DNA of 64,000 nt, taken from positions 186,001 to 250,000 of the forward strand of contig NZ_JAFFZM010000007.1 of NCBI RefSeq assembly GCF_017676345.1, in the 5' to 3' direction. This document shows positions 33,709 to 43,241 of the stretch, piece after piece. The position numbers were made by a program, and so were the translations under genes. Each line of letters starts with the position of its first letter. The first letter of the stretch is position 1. The notes beneath the pieces are model-generated. The model worked only from the letters and a program-made list of their open reading frames with translations, made no database searches and was not told where the DNA came from. The DNA comes from Streptomyces smyrnaeus. Lineage in GTDB: Bacteria; Actinomycetota; Actinomycetes; Streptomycetales; Streptomycetaceae.

Positions 33709-35129
33709 CCCCCGCACAGTCCCATGAAGAGACCCCCACACGATTCCCGGAAGAAGCGGACGTGGCCGCGCGCATCGGCGCGCACCTCGACGCCCGCTCC
33801 GGCGACCTGGTCCGCCTCGCGAGCGACCTGATCGCCTTCGACACCACCGTGCGCGGCGCCCCCGGCGAGCCGGCCCGTGACGAGGCCGACTGCCAGGAGT
33901 ACCTGGCAGAGCGGCTACGCGCAGCCGGCTTCACCGTGGACGTGTTCACGCCGCGCCCCGGCGACCTGCCCCGCACCCCGCAGACTCCGGAGGGCCTCGG
34001 ATTCGCCGGACGGCCGCAGCTCGCTGCCCGGCGGCCCGGTACAGGGAACGGCCCCAGCCTGCTGTTCAACGGACACATCGACGTCGTGTCCGCCGAGCCG
34101 CGCAACGGCTGGCGCAGCGACCCGTTCCGAGCGGAGGTACGGGACGGACGGCTGTACGGACGGGGAAGCTGCGACATGAAGGGCGGCATCGCCGCCGCCG
34201 TGCTCGCCGTCGAGACGCTGACCGCTCTCGGTCTCACCCCCGCCGGTGATCTGCTGTTCAACACCGTCACCGACGAGGAGTGGAACGGCGCGGGCACCCT
34301 CGCCTCGGTCGGGTACGGGATCTGCGCCGACGCCGCCGTGGTGCCCGAGCCCACCGACCTGGACACCGTGATCGCCCAGCGCGGCATCCTCGGCGGCACC
34401 GTGACCGTGCAGGGCCGCCCCGGACACGCCGAATACCCGCCAGGGGACTGGCGGCACGGCGGCGCGGTCAACGCCATCGAGAAGACCGTGCCGGTGCTGG
34501 CGGCGCTGGCCGCGCTGCGGGAGGCGTGGGCCGCCGAACCCGACTCCGCACACCCGCTGCTGCCCCCACCCTCGCTCGTACCGACCACGATCCGGGGCGG
34601 CGAATGGTGGGTGACCTACCCGGCTTCCTGCTCCATGGACCTGGACGTCACCTATCTACCCGCGCACGCCGACGCGGACGGCTTCGCTTCCCGGATACGG
34701 GAGCGGATCGAGAGGGAGGTGCGGGCCGCCGTCGCCGACGACGGCTGGCTCGCAGCACACCCGCCGGTCTTCACCTGGGAGACCGAACTCCCGCCCGCCG
34801 AGCTCCCCGCCGATCACCCACTGGTCGGCCGGCTGGTCCGGGCCGCCGCCTCGTACGGCCGCGCCTCGGAACCCGTGGGCGAGCCCTCCTGGACGGACGC
34901 GGCCACCCTCACCCGGCTCGGCGGCACCCCCGCCGTCTGCCTCGGGCCGACCGCCACCCGGCCGGACGGCTCGGCCACCCTGCACACCGTCGACGAGTAC
35001 GCCGAGCTCGCCGACCTGCTCGATACGGCCAAGGCCCTGGCACTGGCCGCCGTCGCCCTCACCACACCTCAAGGGGCCGGTACGTCGCCGGCCTCCGCCC
35101 GCACCGCACCCGAAGGAGCCCGCTCATGA
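33705..35129 (+). CDS. ArgE/DapE-type M20 deacylase
   Basis: A 474-residue zinc amidohydrolase. Metal and catalytic residues are in LLFNGHIDVVSAEPRNGW, RLYGRGSCDMKGGIAAAVLA, TVTDEEWNGAGTLA and VVPEPTDLD, with a lid domain from GRPGHAEYPPGDW. It removes an acyl or carbamoyl group from an amino group. In this operon it probably acts on an N-acylated amino acid made by the aminotransferase and dehydrogenase, or on an N-acylated substrate before them. The ATG overlaps the dehydrogenase stop by four bases and its stop overlaps the aminotransferase start. Confidence 0.86.
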   Translation: MTPAQSHEETPTRFPEEADVAARIGAHLDARSGDLVRLASDLIAFDTTVRGAPGEPARDEADCQEYLAERLRAAGFTVDVFTPRPGDLPRTPQTPEGLGFAGRPQLAARRPGTGNGPSLLFNGHIDVVSAEPRNGWRSDPFRAEVRDGRLYGRGSCDMKGGIAAAVLAVETLTALGLTPAGDLLFNTVTDEEWNGAGTLASVGYGICADAAVVPEPTDLDTVIAQRGILGGTVTVQGRPGHAEYPPGDWRHGGAVNAIEKTVPVLAALAALREAWAAEPDSAHPLLPPPSLVPTTIRGGEWWVTYPASCSMDLDVTYLPAHADADGFASRIRERIEREVRAAVADDGWLAAHPPVFTWETELPPAELPADHPLVGRLVRAAASYGRASEPVGEPSWTDAATLTRLGGTPAVCLGPTATRPDGSATLHTVDEYAELADLLDTAKALALAAVALTTPQGAGTSPASARTAPEGARS

Positions 35130-36508
35130 CCTTCACCCCCGCCACCTCCACCCCCGACGCGCTCGTCGCCGCCGACCGCGCCCGGATCATCCACCCCTAT
35201 CTCCCGGCATCCGCCGAGGAACGGGTCGTGATGACCGAGGGCTCCGGCTGCCGGGTCACGGACGTGCACGGACGCAGCTACCTGGACGCCACCGGCGGAC
35301 TCTGGCTCGCCCAGATCGGGCACGGCCGCGCCGAGATGGCCCGGGCGGCGCAGGAGCAGATGAGCAGGCTGGAGTACTTCACGAGCTTCTGGGAGTTCTC
35401 CAACGATCGCGCCGTCGAACTGGCCTGCCGCCTGACCGAGTTGGGGCCGGATGGCCTGGGCCACGTCTACTTCACCTCGGGCGGCTCCGAGGGCAACGAG
35501 GCCGCCCTGAAGATGGCCCGCTACTACCACCACCGCCGTGGCGAGCCCGAGCGCACCTGGATCCTGGCCCGGCACAAGGCGTACCACGGCGTCGGCTACG
35601 GCGGCAGCTCCGCCAACGGCTTCCCCCTCTACCACGAGGGCTTCGCGCCGATGGTGCCGCACGTCAGCCACCTCACCCCGCCGTGGCCGTACCGCAGCGA
35701 GCTGTACGGCGGCCAGGACCCGGCCGACTTCCTGATCCGCGAACTGGAGGAACGGATCGCCGAGATAGGCCCGGGCCGGATCGCCGCGATGCTCGCCGAG
35801 CCGATCATGGGCGTGGGCGGGATGCTGGTGCCGCCGGACGACTACTGGCCCCGGGTGCGCGAGGTGCTGGACCGGCACGGCATCCTGTTGATCTTCGATG
35901 AGGTCGTCACCGCCTACGGACGCACCGGATCGTGGTTCGCCGCCCAGCACTTCGGCGTCACTCCCGACATCATCGTCACCGCCAAGGGGCTGACCTCCGG
36001 CTACATCCCGCTGGGCGCGCTGCTGGTCGGCGACCACGTCGCCGACCAGCTGACCGCGGGGGACGGCTTCCCCATGGGCTACACCTACAACGGTCATCCG
36101 GTCGCCGCCGCCGTGGCGCTGGAAAACCTCCGCATCATCGAACGCGAAGGGCTGCTGGCCCGCGCGGTCGAGGCCGGGGCCGGGCTGCACGCCGGACTGG
36201 AGGCGGCCCTGGGCGACCTGCCGGTGGTGGGCGAGATCCGCTCGGTGGGCATGATGCTGGCCGTGGAACTGGTCACCGACAAGGAGAGCCGCACCCCCCT
36301 GCCGGTGCGGCCGGAGCGGATGCCGCACGACGTGATCCGCCGGGAGACCGGCGTCATCGTCCGGGACGCCGCCCACAGTCTCGTGCTCTCCCCACCGCTG
36401 ATACTCGATCCTGCCGAGGCCAAGGAGATCGCGGCCGGCATGCGCACCGTACTGGAGCGCACCCGCGCGGACGGCGAGATCGTTGAGGCCGCTGCGAGCA
36501 CAGCGTGA
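35126..36508 (+). CDS. Class III (omega) aminotransferase
   Basis: A 460-residue PLP-dependent enzyme of the putrescine/beta-alanine/taurine:pyruvate aminotransferase type. PLP sites are FTSGGSEGNEAALKMARYY, LLIFDEVVTAYGRTGSWF (Asp of the ring nitrogen) and IIVTAKGLTSGYIPLGALLV (Schiff-base lysine near residue 288). It transfers the terminal amino group of an amine or omega-amino acid to a keto acid, giving the aldehyde for the dehydrogenase of the same operon. Coupled by ATGA to the gene before and GTGA to the gene after. Confidence 0.88.
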   Translation: MTFTPATSTPDALVAADRARIIHPYLPASAEERVVMTEGSGCRVTDVHGRSYLDATGGLWLAQIGHGRAEMARAAQEQMSRLEYFTSFWEFSNDRAVELACRLTELGPDGLGHVYFTSGGSEGNEAALKMARYYHHRRGEPERTWILARHKAYHGVGYGGSSANGFPLYHEGFAPMVPHVSHLTPPWPYRSELYGGQDPADFLIRELEERIAEIGPGRIAAMLAEPIMGVGGMLVPPDDYWPRVREVLDRHGILLIFDEVVTAYGRTGSWFAAQHFGVTPDIIVTAKGLTSGYIPLGALLVGDHVADQLTAGDGFPMGYTYNGHPVAAAVALENLRIIEREGLLARAVEAGAGLHAGLEAALGDLPVVGEIRSVGMMLAVELVTDKESRTPLPVRPERMPHDVIRRETGVIVRDAAHSLVLSPPLILDPAEAKEIAAGMRTVLERTRADGEIVEAAASTA

Positions 36509-38052
36509 ACGAGGCCACCGACGCCACCGACAAAACCACCGAGGCCCGCCCCGGCCCGGGCGCCCGCCCCGGTCCCAACGGGCTGGGCGAGCCGTCGCCC
36601 CCTGCCGTCGGCGCTGTTCCGCACCTGCGGCGCTCCTTGCGCCGATTCGACATCGTCGCGATGGGCGTCGCCGCGGTCATCTCGTTCGACGTCCTCGGGC
36701 AGCTCGCCACCGGTGGCGGTGAAGCCGTCACATGGATCGCCGCCATCGTGCTGTTCTTCCTGCTGCCCTATGCGCTGCTGTTCGCCGAGACCGGCGCCGC
36801 CTTCCCACAGGAAGGTGGGCCCTACGTCTGGGTCAAGCTGGCCTTCGGCAGGGGCGCCGCCGCGCTGACGACCCTCTTCTACTGGGTCACCAACCCGGTG
36901 TGGCTGGGCGGATCTCTGGTGTTCCTGGCCGCCGAGACCTGGGACGACTTTCTCACCCCGCTCGGTCACGGCACCCCGGCCGACTGGACCTTCAAGCTGA
37001 CCTTCATCTGGTGCTCGATCCTCACCGCCGTCGTCTCGCTGCGGAGAGGCAAGTGGATCACCACGGCCGGCGCGGTGGTCAAGGTCGGCGCCATGGCCCT
37101 GTTCACAGTCACGGCCCTGGTGTACGGCCTCCAGCACGGGTTTCCCGGGCTCGGCACCTCCGGTTCCGGATTCGCGCCGTCGGCGGCCGGGTTCCTGGCG
37201 CTCGTCCCGGTGCTGCTGTTCGCGTTCGTCGGATTCGAGGCGCCGAGCGCGGCAGGAGAAGAGATGCACAACCCGCAGCGGGACGTCCCCGTCTCGGTCG
37301 GCGTCTCGGCCGCGGTCGCCGCGTGCTGCTACCTGCTGCCGGTGCTGGCGATCCTGGCGGTGACCCCGGCCCGGGAGATCACGGGGATCGGCGGGTTCAT
37401 GGAGGCGGCCCGGCTGGTGTTCGACATCTACGGAAGCTGGAGCGAACCGCTGCTGACGACGGTCGCGTTGATGTTCGTCTTCGCGCTGCTCACCCAGGGC
37501 AGCGCCTGGATGATCGTCAGCGACCGGATGCAGGCGATGGTTGCCGCCGAGGGCGACTTCTTCAGCCGTGCCCTGGGCGCTTTCCACCCCCGGCTGGGCA
37601 CACCGGTGCGGATGAACCTGCTCTCCGGTGTCACCGCGACAGCCTTCATGGGCGCTGCCATGGCGCTGGCCCACCAGGGCGACGCCGACGCCGTCTTCGC
37701 CGTCGTCCTCACCGTCGCCGTCACCACCCTGCTGCTCTCCTACCTGGTGATCGTCCCGGCCCTGGTCACGCTGCGCCGCAAACGGCCCGAGGTGCCACGC
37801 CCCTACCGGGTCCCCGGCGGCGGACTGGGCTTCCGTCTCAGCGCTTCCCTGGTCTATCTGTGGATCGTGCTCGGCTCCTGGTGTGCCCTCTTTCCCGGCA
37901 CTCTGGAACCGCTGCTGGGAGTGTCCTACGACTTCCACGGCACCTGGGGCGTCTCCCGCATTACTTTCGAGATCTTCACCCTGGGCACCGTGACCGTCCT
38001 ACTGCTGTTCGGCGCGCTGGGCCGAGTCCGGAAACGTGGGAGGCCGGGCTGA
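36505..38052 (+). CDS. APC-superfamily amino acid/amine permease
   Basis: A 515-residue permease with about twelve membrane segments. The segment 1 helix break reads VAMGVAAVISFDVLGQLATG, and FVGFEAPSAAGEEMHNPQRD is the typical loop of APC amino acid and polyamine transporters. It is a second uptake route, besides the NCS1 permease, in one operon; the two probably take up different related compounds, or one exports an end product. It starts at GTG overlapping the aminotransferase stop, and ends the operon. Confidence 0.86.
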   Translation: MNEATDATDKTTEARPGPGARPGPNGLGEPSPPAVGAVPHLRRSLRRFDIVAMGVAAVISFDVLGQLATGGGEAVTWIAAIVLFFLLPYALLFAETGAAFPQEGGPYVWVKLAFGRGAAALTTLFYWVTNPVWLGGSLVFLAAETWDDFLTPLGHGTPADWTFKLTFIWCSILTAVVSLRRGKWITTAGAVVKVGAMALFTVTALVYGLQHGFPGLGTSGSGFAPSAAGFLALVPVLLFAFVGFEAPSAAGEEMHNPQRDVPVSVGVSAAVAACCYLLPVLAILAVTPAREITGIGGFMEAARLVFDIYGSWSEPLLTTVALMFVFALLTQGSAWMIVSDRMQAMVAAEGDFFSRALGAFHPRLGTPVRMNLLSGVTATAFMGAAMALAHQGDADAVFAVVLTVAVTTLLLSYLVIVPALVTLRRKRPEVPRPYRVPGGGLGFRLSASLVYLWIVLGSWCALFPGTLEPLLGVSYDFHGTWGVSRITFEIFTLGTVTVLLLFGALGRVRKRGRPG

Positions 38053-38414
38053 GACGTCGGCCGTAGGTGGGCCAGGCGGCCACGGGGGTGCCCCCTCGCG
38101 TGCGAGTCACGGGCCCGCGGCACTCGGCCGCGGGCCCGCCCCACGACGGGCCGCCGAGGCTGAAGGAAGCAAGGGCGGCTGCCGCCCGGCCATCGCCCTC
38201 GCAAAGACCGATGCCCTCCACACGGTGTTCTGGACGGCCGGTCCACCGACGGCTACCGCTGATCTCCGCTCGGACTCCCCGAGTGGCCAAGCATGCAGCG
38301 CAGGTTTTCGCGGCTACCGAGAAAGCGCGTCATCGGCCACACCCGTACCGGAAGCGCGCTACCTCCTACGAAGCAGCGGTTTCTCTCATTCTTCATTCCG
38401 CGCAGCGCGGCCTG
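38053..38414. other. Convergent intergenic region with terminator
   Basis: Between the APC permease and the TPR gene, which converge here. Besides the hairpin at 38111-38137 no gene or repeat is supported. Confidence 0.5.
38111..38137 (+). terminator. Terminator of the five-gene operon
   Basis: GGGCCCGCGG (38111-38120) pairs perfectly with CCGCGGGCCC (38128-38137) around a 7-base loop, 59 bases after the APC permease stop. Confidence 0.7.
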
Positions 38415-40109
38415 TCAGTGGCAGTGTCCGGCGGACCCGGTGCCGGAGGGGGATTGTCCGACAACCGACAGTCGGCAGAAACAGGAGGCATGGATCGATA
38501 CGTCGGCCCTGGCCCGGGCGAAGCGCAGCTGCTGCTCGACGAGGGAGGCCTCTCCGCTGTGCCCCTGCCGGACCAGACACTCGTGGAGACCGTGCAGGCT
38601 CCAGACGTTGCCCGGGTGCTGTTGGGAGCGTGGGACGGTGCCGTCCAGGCCCAAGTCGGCCCGATACACCGCTGCGGCCTCCTCGACACGGCCCTGCTCC
38701 AACAGCAGCGCCCCGTAGGCATGCCGGGTCGGCTGCATCCACCCCCAGGGTTCGTCGTAGGGGAGGTTGTCATCGAGTTCGATCGACCGCCGCAGCACGG
38801 CGAAGGCCTCGTCGACGTTTCCCTTGCGGTACTCCACCTCGCCCTCCAACATCGCGGCTGCCACCGCGAGGATGTCCCGACAAGTGTTGTTGAACAGCGT
38901 GCGCGACTCCGGGACCCGCGCCACGGCGTCCTCGAAGAGCGCCCGCTGTGCCTGAGCCGTCTCCACCCGGCCGGAGGCGGCGTGGGCGACGGCCTTCGCG
39001 TAGTGCATCATCGCCGTTGTGACGCAGTAGAGCTCCGGGTCTCTCGGCAGGGGCGCCTCGATGATCTCCCGCCACATGCCGAAACGGATCAGCACGTGCA
39101 TGCGCATGGAGAGGAGGCCCTCGAGCCAGTCCGCCATCGGTGGCACCCGGACGCGGAGGAGCTCCTCAGGAACCGCCGCCTCGAGTTCGCTGCACGTGTG
39201 CAGCGCGGCTGCACGCTGCCCGAGGAACATCGAGCCGTAGATCTTGAAGTGGAAGTTGTGGCAGCGGTAGAGCGTGTAGAAGTTCATCGGGCCGGAACGC
39301 GTCACGAACTTCTCATCCGCCTCGATCGCCCGCGTGTTCGAGGACACCACCTTGGAGTAGTCACCGCACAGGACGTCCAGGTGGGTGGGCATGTGCTGGA
39401 GGTGGCCGGCATCGGGGACGAGATCGCGCAGGCGGTCAGCCATCGGCAGGGCCTGCTCCGGCACGGACGACATCTCCATCAGGTGGATGTACATGTGCAG
39501 CACGCCCGGGTGGTCCGGACCGCCGGGCAGTCCCAGTGCGTGATCAAGTACGGCACGCGCCTCCACGGCGAAGGAACCCGGAGACGGTTCACCGGTCCAC
39601 TGGTCCCACAGCTGCCACGGGGTGAGGTTCATCAGCGCGTCGGCGAACAGCGCGATCACGTCGAGATCGTCGGGATGCTCGGCATACACCAGGCGCATCG
39701 CCTCGGCATATCGGTGGTTCCACACCGAGAGGTCCGGCGCCGCCTCCGGCTGCGGATATCGATGCCGCAGCGCGCCGATGAGCGCCCGCTCGACGGGCAT
39801 GGTCCGGTGCGCGAGACGTTCCGCCCGGGCGGACGCCTCGAACGCCCGGGAGATGCTCGATTCGAGATCGGCAGGGTCGAAGCGTTCCCAGGGCTTGTTG
39901 TAATTGGGGCCCAGGGCGTAGGCGATGCCCCAGGAGGCCATGGCACATTCCGGGTCGAGCTCACGGGCGCGCTCGAAGCAGTCGATGGCTTCCTCGTGGT
40001 TGAAGGCATAGCTCCACACCAGCCCGCGGTCGAACCAGGTCTGCGCCTCCCCCACCCCGGTCGACACCTGTCGAGAGCAGCGGCCGAGATCGTAGTAGTA
40101 GTCGGTCAT
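38415..40109 (-). CDS. Tetratricopeptide-repeat protein
   Basis: A 564-residue helical-repeat protein. Repeat-like words occur along it: WFDRGLVWSYAFNHEEAIDC with FERARELDPECAMASWGIAY at the N-terminus, LPMADRLRDLVPDAGHLQHM in the middle, and AYGALLLEQGRVEEAAAVYR near the C-terminus. The conserved HMPTHLDVLCGDYSK core is typical of a family of large TPR proteins found in many bacteria without known function. There is no signal peptide or membrane segment. It stands alone on the minus strand and shares no operon. Confidence 0.8.
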   Translation of the reverse strand: MTDYYYDLGRCSRQVSTGVGEAQTWFDRGLVWSYAFNHEEAIDCFERARELDPECAMASWGIAYALGPNYNKPWERFDPADLESSISRAFEASARAERLAHRTMPVERALIGALRHRYPQPEAAPDLSVWNHRYAEAMRLVYAEHPDDLDVIALFADALMNLTPWQLWDQWTGEPSPGSFAVEARAVLDHALGLPGGPDHPGVLHMYIHLMEMSSVPEQALPMADRLRDLVPDAGHLQHMPTHLDVLCGDYSKVVSSNTRAIEADEKFVTRSGPMNFYTLYRCHNFHFKIYGSMFLGQRAAALHTCSELEAAVPEELLRVRVPPMADWLEGLLSMRMHVLIRFGMWREIIEAPLPRDPELYCVTTAMMHYAKAVAHAASGRVETAQAQRALFEDAVARVPESRTLFNNTCRDILAVAAAMLEGEVEYRKGNVDEAFAVLRRSIELDDNLPYDEPWGWMQPTRHAYGALLLEQGRVEEAAAVYRADLGLDGTVPRSQQHPGNVWSLHGLHECLVRQGHSGEASLVEQQLRFARARADVSIHASCFCRLSVVGQSPSGTGSAGHCH

Positions 40110-40592
40110 CGAGCCTCCTTCGAAACGCCCGGCGTCGCGTCAGGTCACCTCTGGCCGGGTCCAGTCAGCGGGTCCTGTTCGATGACAGGCTCGACCGATG
40201 CCGGGGGCAGCGTCGGGCGCGCAGCCCTTCGGCCGCGTCGATGAGCTTGGGGGCCAGGTCCGGTGTGCATCGGTGGCGCGGGTGCACAGGCTGCTGCGGC
40301 CAGGAGCGCCGCCTCGGCGATCTGCTCCTTGGCCACAGCCGCCATCTTCGCAGCAGGTGCTGTGGTCCTCGGCGCAACACACGCGCTGGGTGAGGGACAC
40401 ACCTGCGACGCGCTCAGCTCACGGGCCTTGTGCGCAATGCGATCGATCCTGTGTTCGGTCGACGGAAGTGGCTCGCCTGCCCGTTGCCGCCTCCACTCGC
40501 TCGGCGTGCGCGTCCCGGCCGACTGCGTGGGCGGAGTCCCACCGCCAGTGGCAATCGGTGATCGGCAGGTGTATGGGTGTTCGTGAGGAATA
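40110..40592. other. Gene-poor stretch, possible eroded gene
   Basis: No convincing gene. On the minus strand short coding-like words in shifting frames (KEQIAEAALLAAAACA near 40280-40330, KLIDAAEGLRARRCPRH near 40200-40250) hint at an eroded small gene, but this is weak. Confidence 0.35.
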
Positions 40593-41279
40593 ATGGGGCT
40601 GTCGGCCCCTGCCGGGGCCGTGTGGGTGACGGGGGAACCGGTGGGTGGACGGCACGTGCGGAAAATGCTGCGGCAGATGGCGAGCGGGGAGCCCGTCGAG
40701 GTAGCCCCCGCCCTGGGATCGATGAAGAAGCTCTCCCGCCTCGCCTTCATCGCCCAGCAGTTCGGGTACGAATACGCAGACGTACGGCAGGGGGGCGGGC
40801 CGCAGGGCAACGGGTATGTGATGTTGCTCGTGCCCGACCCCAGCCCGCAGGCCCGCGAGCGGGCGGCGCAGAACTGGGCGCGGTACCCGAACGCCGTCGA
40901 CGGGGGCGCGCTGCCGCCCCTCGCCCCTGCGGAGGTCGAGCTCCTGAAGGCCCGCATCACATTCGACATCACCACCATGTACACCAGTAAGCAGCTGGTT
41001 GTACTCGCGGGTGTGGGCGCTGTTCCGCTGGCCGTGCCCATCGGTTTCCTGGTCAGCGCGGGCGCCACTGCCGTGGTTGTCGCCGGGGCCGCCTGGGCCG
41101 CGCTGATGGCGCTCGTCCCCGTCGGGTTCGCCGTCAACCGGCGCCACAGGGACAAGCACGCCGCTCTTCTGGAGGGCGCCGGGTTCACACAGGTGACCGA
41201 CCAGGAAGGGCGGATGCGGTACGTACCACCGAGCGGGCAGCTTCCTGGGCACGGCAACCCGTTCGCCGTAGGGACATGA
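40593..41279 (+). CDS. Two-span membrane protein of unknown function
   Basis: A 228-residue protein with a soluble N-terminal domain (about 1-135: LGSMKKLSRLAFIAQQFGYE and NGYVMLLVPDPSPQARERAA), two adjacent membrane segments (VLAGVGAVPLAVPIGFLVSA and AVVVAGAAWAALMALVPVGF) and a short C-terminal cytosolic tail. It resembles uncharacterised actinomycete proteins; I cannot name a family. It is monocistronic. Confidence 0.7.
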   Translation: MGLSAPAGAVWVTGEPVGGRHVRKMLRQMASGEPVEVAPALGSMKKLSRLAFIAQQFGYEYADVRQGGGPQGNGYVMLLVPDPSPQARERAAQNWARYPNAVDGGALPPLAPAEVELLKARITFDITTMYTSKQLVVLAGVGAVPLAVPIGFLVSAGATAVVVAGAAWAALMALVPVGFAVNRRHRDKHAALLEGAGFTQVTDQEGRMRYVPPSGQLPGHGNPFAVGT

Positions 41280-41850
41280 GAGCCCTCGGCGCCGGGCCCG
41301 CCCGCCGCCGAGCAGAATCGGCAGGGTGCAGGCTGTCGCCGGTGACCGGCTGGCGGGGATCCGGCCAGGCCCGGGTCTCACTCGGCGCCGCCGTCGTCCG
41401 CGAAAGTTGTCCCGTCCACCTCCCACATTCGTCGTAGGAGACCGCAGCAGTACCACCGGGCGCACCCGCGGGCGGGACAGCGGGGCCAGGGGCAGCGGGC
41501 GATACCGGCTCCCCCGTGGTCCGCTGCTGCGGAAGACCGATCCTTCCCAGGAAGGCCTGCACACCCTTCCAGGCGAAGGAAGCCGCACCGATCCAGCCGC
41601 CGTGGTTGCCGTGTTGGAGGAGGCGTTGACCAGGTACTACGGCGGTCACGCGCCAGGTCACGCCGCCAACGCTGACCGACGGGGTTTCAGCCGTGGTGGG
41701 TTGCGCCCCTCTCACTCGATGCAGCCAGCAGTCAAACATCGACGGGCCCCGAACAGACAGCTGCCGCCCCGAGTGAGCAACATATGGTCACAAGCTGAGC
41801 AGAGCCGGAACACGACGCGGCCACTGTGACAAGACCCGCGGGAGGGCCGA
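41280..41850. other. Stretch without a supported gene
   Basis: About 570 bases. A minus-strand frame through 41500-41700 (with GGWIGAASFAWKGVQAFLGR) has some protein character but no family resemblance and a poor context, so I do not call it. No RNA gene or repeat was found. Confidence 0.35.
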
Positions 41851-42546
41851 CTACCCGTCTTCGGGGTGGGCACCGCCGATCAGTCCGGCCGCGGTCAGCG
41901 TGAGGTGCTGGGCCAGCAGCGCGGCGGCGGTGTCGGCGTCGCGGGCCAGCGCCGCCTCCTCCAGCCCGCGGTGCTCGGCGGCACCGTCCCGGGCGGGGTC
42001 GCGGTGCGCCGACCAGCGGCGGGCCAGTTCGCTCGCGGTCCACATCCGGTCGAAGGTCTCCAACAGGACGGGGTTGCCGCACCCCTCCAGCAGGGTGCGG
42101 TGGAAAACCCGGTGGGCTTCGGACCACGCGCCGCTGTAGTACGCACCCTCCTCCGGCACATACGCAGGGGTGCGGGCCAGGCGGTGGTGGGCGGCTCGCA
42201 CGCGGGCCTCCCAGTCGAGGTCGCCGCGCTCGATGGACATGCGCAACATGACCGGTTCGACGGCCCGGCGGGCTTCCGCGATCTCCTGCCAGCGGCGGTC
42301 GGAGAAGGCCGGGACGGCGAAGCCACGGTTGGGCAGCCGGTCGGCGAGGCCGTCACCGGCGAGCCGCACGAGTGCTTCGCGCACGACGGCCAGGCTCACG
42401 CCCTGTTCCTTGGCGAGGTCCTGCGGTTTGAGCGCGTCGCCGGGGACGTGGTCCCCGCGCATGATCGCGTCCCGCAGTTGTGCGTGGACCTGCTCGGAGA
42501 GCATCTGCTTGCCCGACGAGGTCGAGCGCTGGCCGGTCTGAGTCAT
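41851..42546 (-). CDS. GntR-family regulator (FadR/FCD subgroup)
   Basis: A 231-residue GntR protein: winged helix from LSEQVHAQLRDAIMRGDHVP through LKPQDLAKEQGVSLAVVREA, then an all-helical FCD domain (about 80-225) with the metal-site pattern in AEARRAVEPVMLRM and EAHRVFHRTLLEG. It senses a small acid or metal ligand. It is divergent from the PEBP/DtxR pair with a perfect 14-base palindrome 25 bases upstream of its start. Confidence 0.87.
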   Translation of the reverse strand: MTQTGQRSTSSGKQMLSEQVHAQLRDAIMRGDHVPGDALKPQDLAKEQGVSLAVVREALVRLAGDGLADRLPNRGFAVPAFSDRRWQEIAEARRAVEPVMLRMSIERGDLDWEARVRAAHHRLARTPAYVPEEGAYYSGAWSEAHRVFHRTLLEGCGNPVLLETFDRMWTASELARRWSAHRDPARDGAAEHRGLEEAALARDADTAAALLAQHLTLTAAGLIGGAHPEDG

Positions 42547-42570
42547 ACACCCACCATAGACGATCCGGCG

Positions 42571-42584
42571 AATAATCGATTATT
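42571..42584. promoter_or_regulatory. Perfect palindrome, likely GntR operator
   Basis: AATAATCGATTATT reads the same on both strands and is strikingly AT-rich for this DNA. It lies between the divergent GntR gene and the PEBP gene and is the best candidate binding site of the GntR protein. Confidence 0.65.
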
Positions 42585-42707
42585 GGTGCTACAGTCGATT
42601 GACGACGAGGGACAGCGGCGACAGCGGTGTCCTTGCACGACGCTGCTGCCCTCCCTCCGTTCGCCCGCACCACCACCCCAGAGCACGACCTGAAAGGAAC
42701 GACGCCG

Positions 42708-43241
42708 TTGAGTGCCAACGACCCCTTCGCCCGTCTCCCCGAGGCGGTCTCCTTCACCGTCACCAGCACCACCGTCACCGACGGCGCCGCTTGGCCGCCC
42801 GAGCAGTTCTCCTCCGGTGTCCCCGGCGGGAAGGACATCTCTCCGCAGCTGTCATGGAGCGGCGCCCCGGACGGCACCAAGAGCTACGCCGTCACCGTCT
42901 ACGACCCCGACGCCCCCACCGGGTCCGGTTTCTGGCACTGGGCGGTCGCCGACATCCCCGCCACCGTCACCGAACTGCCCGAAGGAGCCGGCGACGACAT
43001 CGGCTCGGGCCTGCCCGACGGCGCCTTCCAACTGCCCAACGACGCCCGCGCGGCCCGCTTCATCGGTGCCGCTCCACCGGCCGGGCACGGCCCGCACCGC
43101 TACTTCACCGTGGTGCACGCCCTCGACGTCGCCTCCATCGGCGTTCCGACCGACGCCACCCCGGCCGTCCTCGGCTTCACGATGGCCGGTCACATCCTCG
43201 GCCGCGCCGTCCTGACCACCACCGCCGAGACTCCCGCATGA
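42708..43241 (+). CDS. PEBP family protein (YbhB/YbcL-like)
   Basis: A 177-residue phosphatidylethanolamine-binding-family protein. The ligand-pocket words are GGKDISPQLSWSGAPDGTKS, VTVYDPDAPTGSGFWHWAVA and GHGPHRYFTVVHALD. Bacterial members are small cytosolic proteins without known catalysis. I chose the TTG at 42708 because AAGGA lies ten bases before it and the domain starts shortly after; an in-frame GTG at 42627 would add 27 unlikely residues. The stop overlaps the DtxR-like gene by four bases. Confidence 0.83.
   Translation: MSANDPFARLPEAVSFTVTSTTVTDGAAWPPEQFSSGVPGGKDISPQLSWSGAPDGTKSYAVTVYDPDAPTGSGFWHWAVADIPATVTELPEGAGDDIGSGLPDGAFQLPNDARAARFIGAAPPAGHGPHRYFTVVHALDVASIGVPTDATPAVLGFTMAGHILGRAVLTTTAETPA

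Noticed and set aside
36094..37938. A 614-codon minus-strand frame opposite the APC permease
   Set aside because: Shadow of a permease with correct membrane topology on the plus strand; Gln/Gly/Arg-rich and without hydrophobic segments.
40263..40586. A plus-strand frame with hydrophobic alanine-rich stretch
   Set aside because: No ribosome site, no family resemblance and an unnatural Cys/Ala run; treated as part of an eroded region.
41185..41739. A 184-codon minus-strand frame
   Set aside because: A short protein-like piece in the middle but overlaps the end of a supported gene, lacks a start context and has no recognisable domain.
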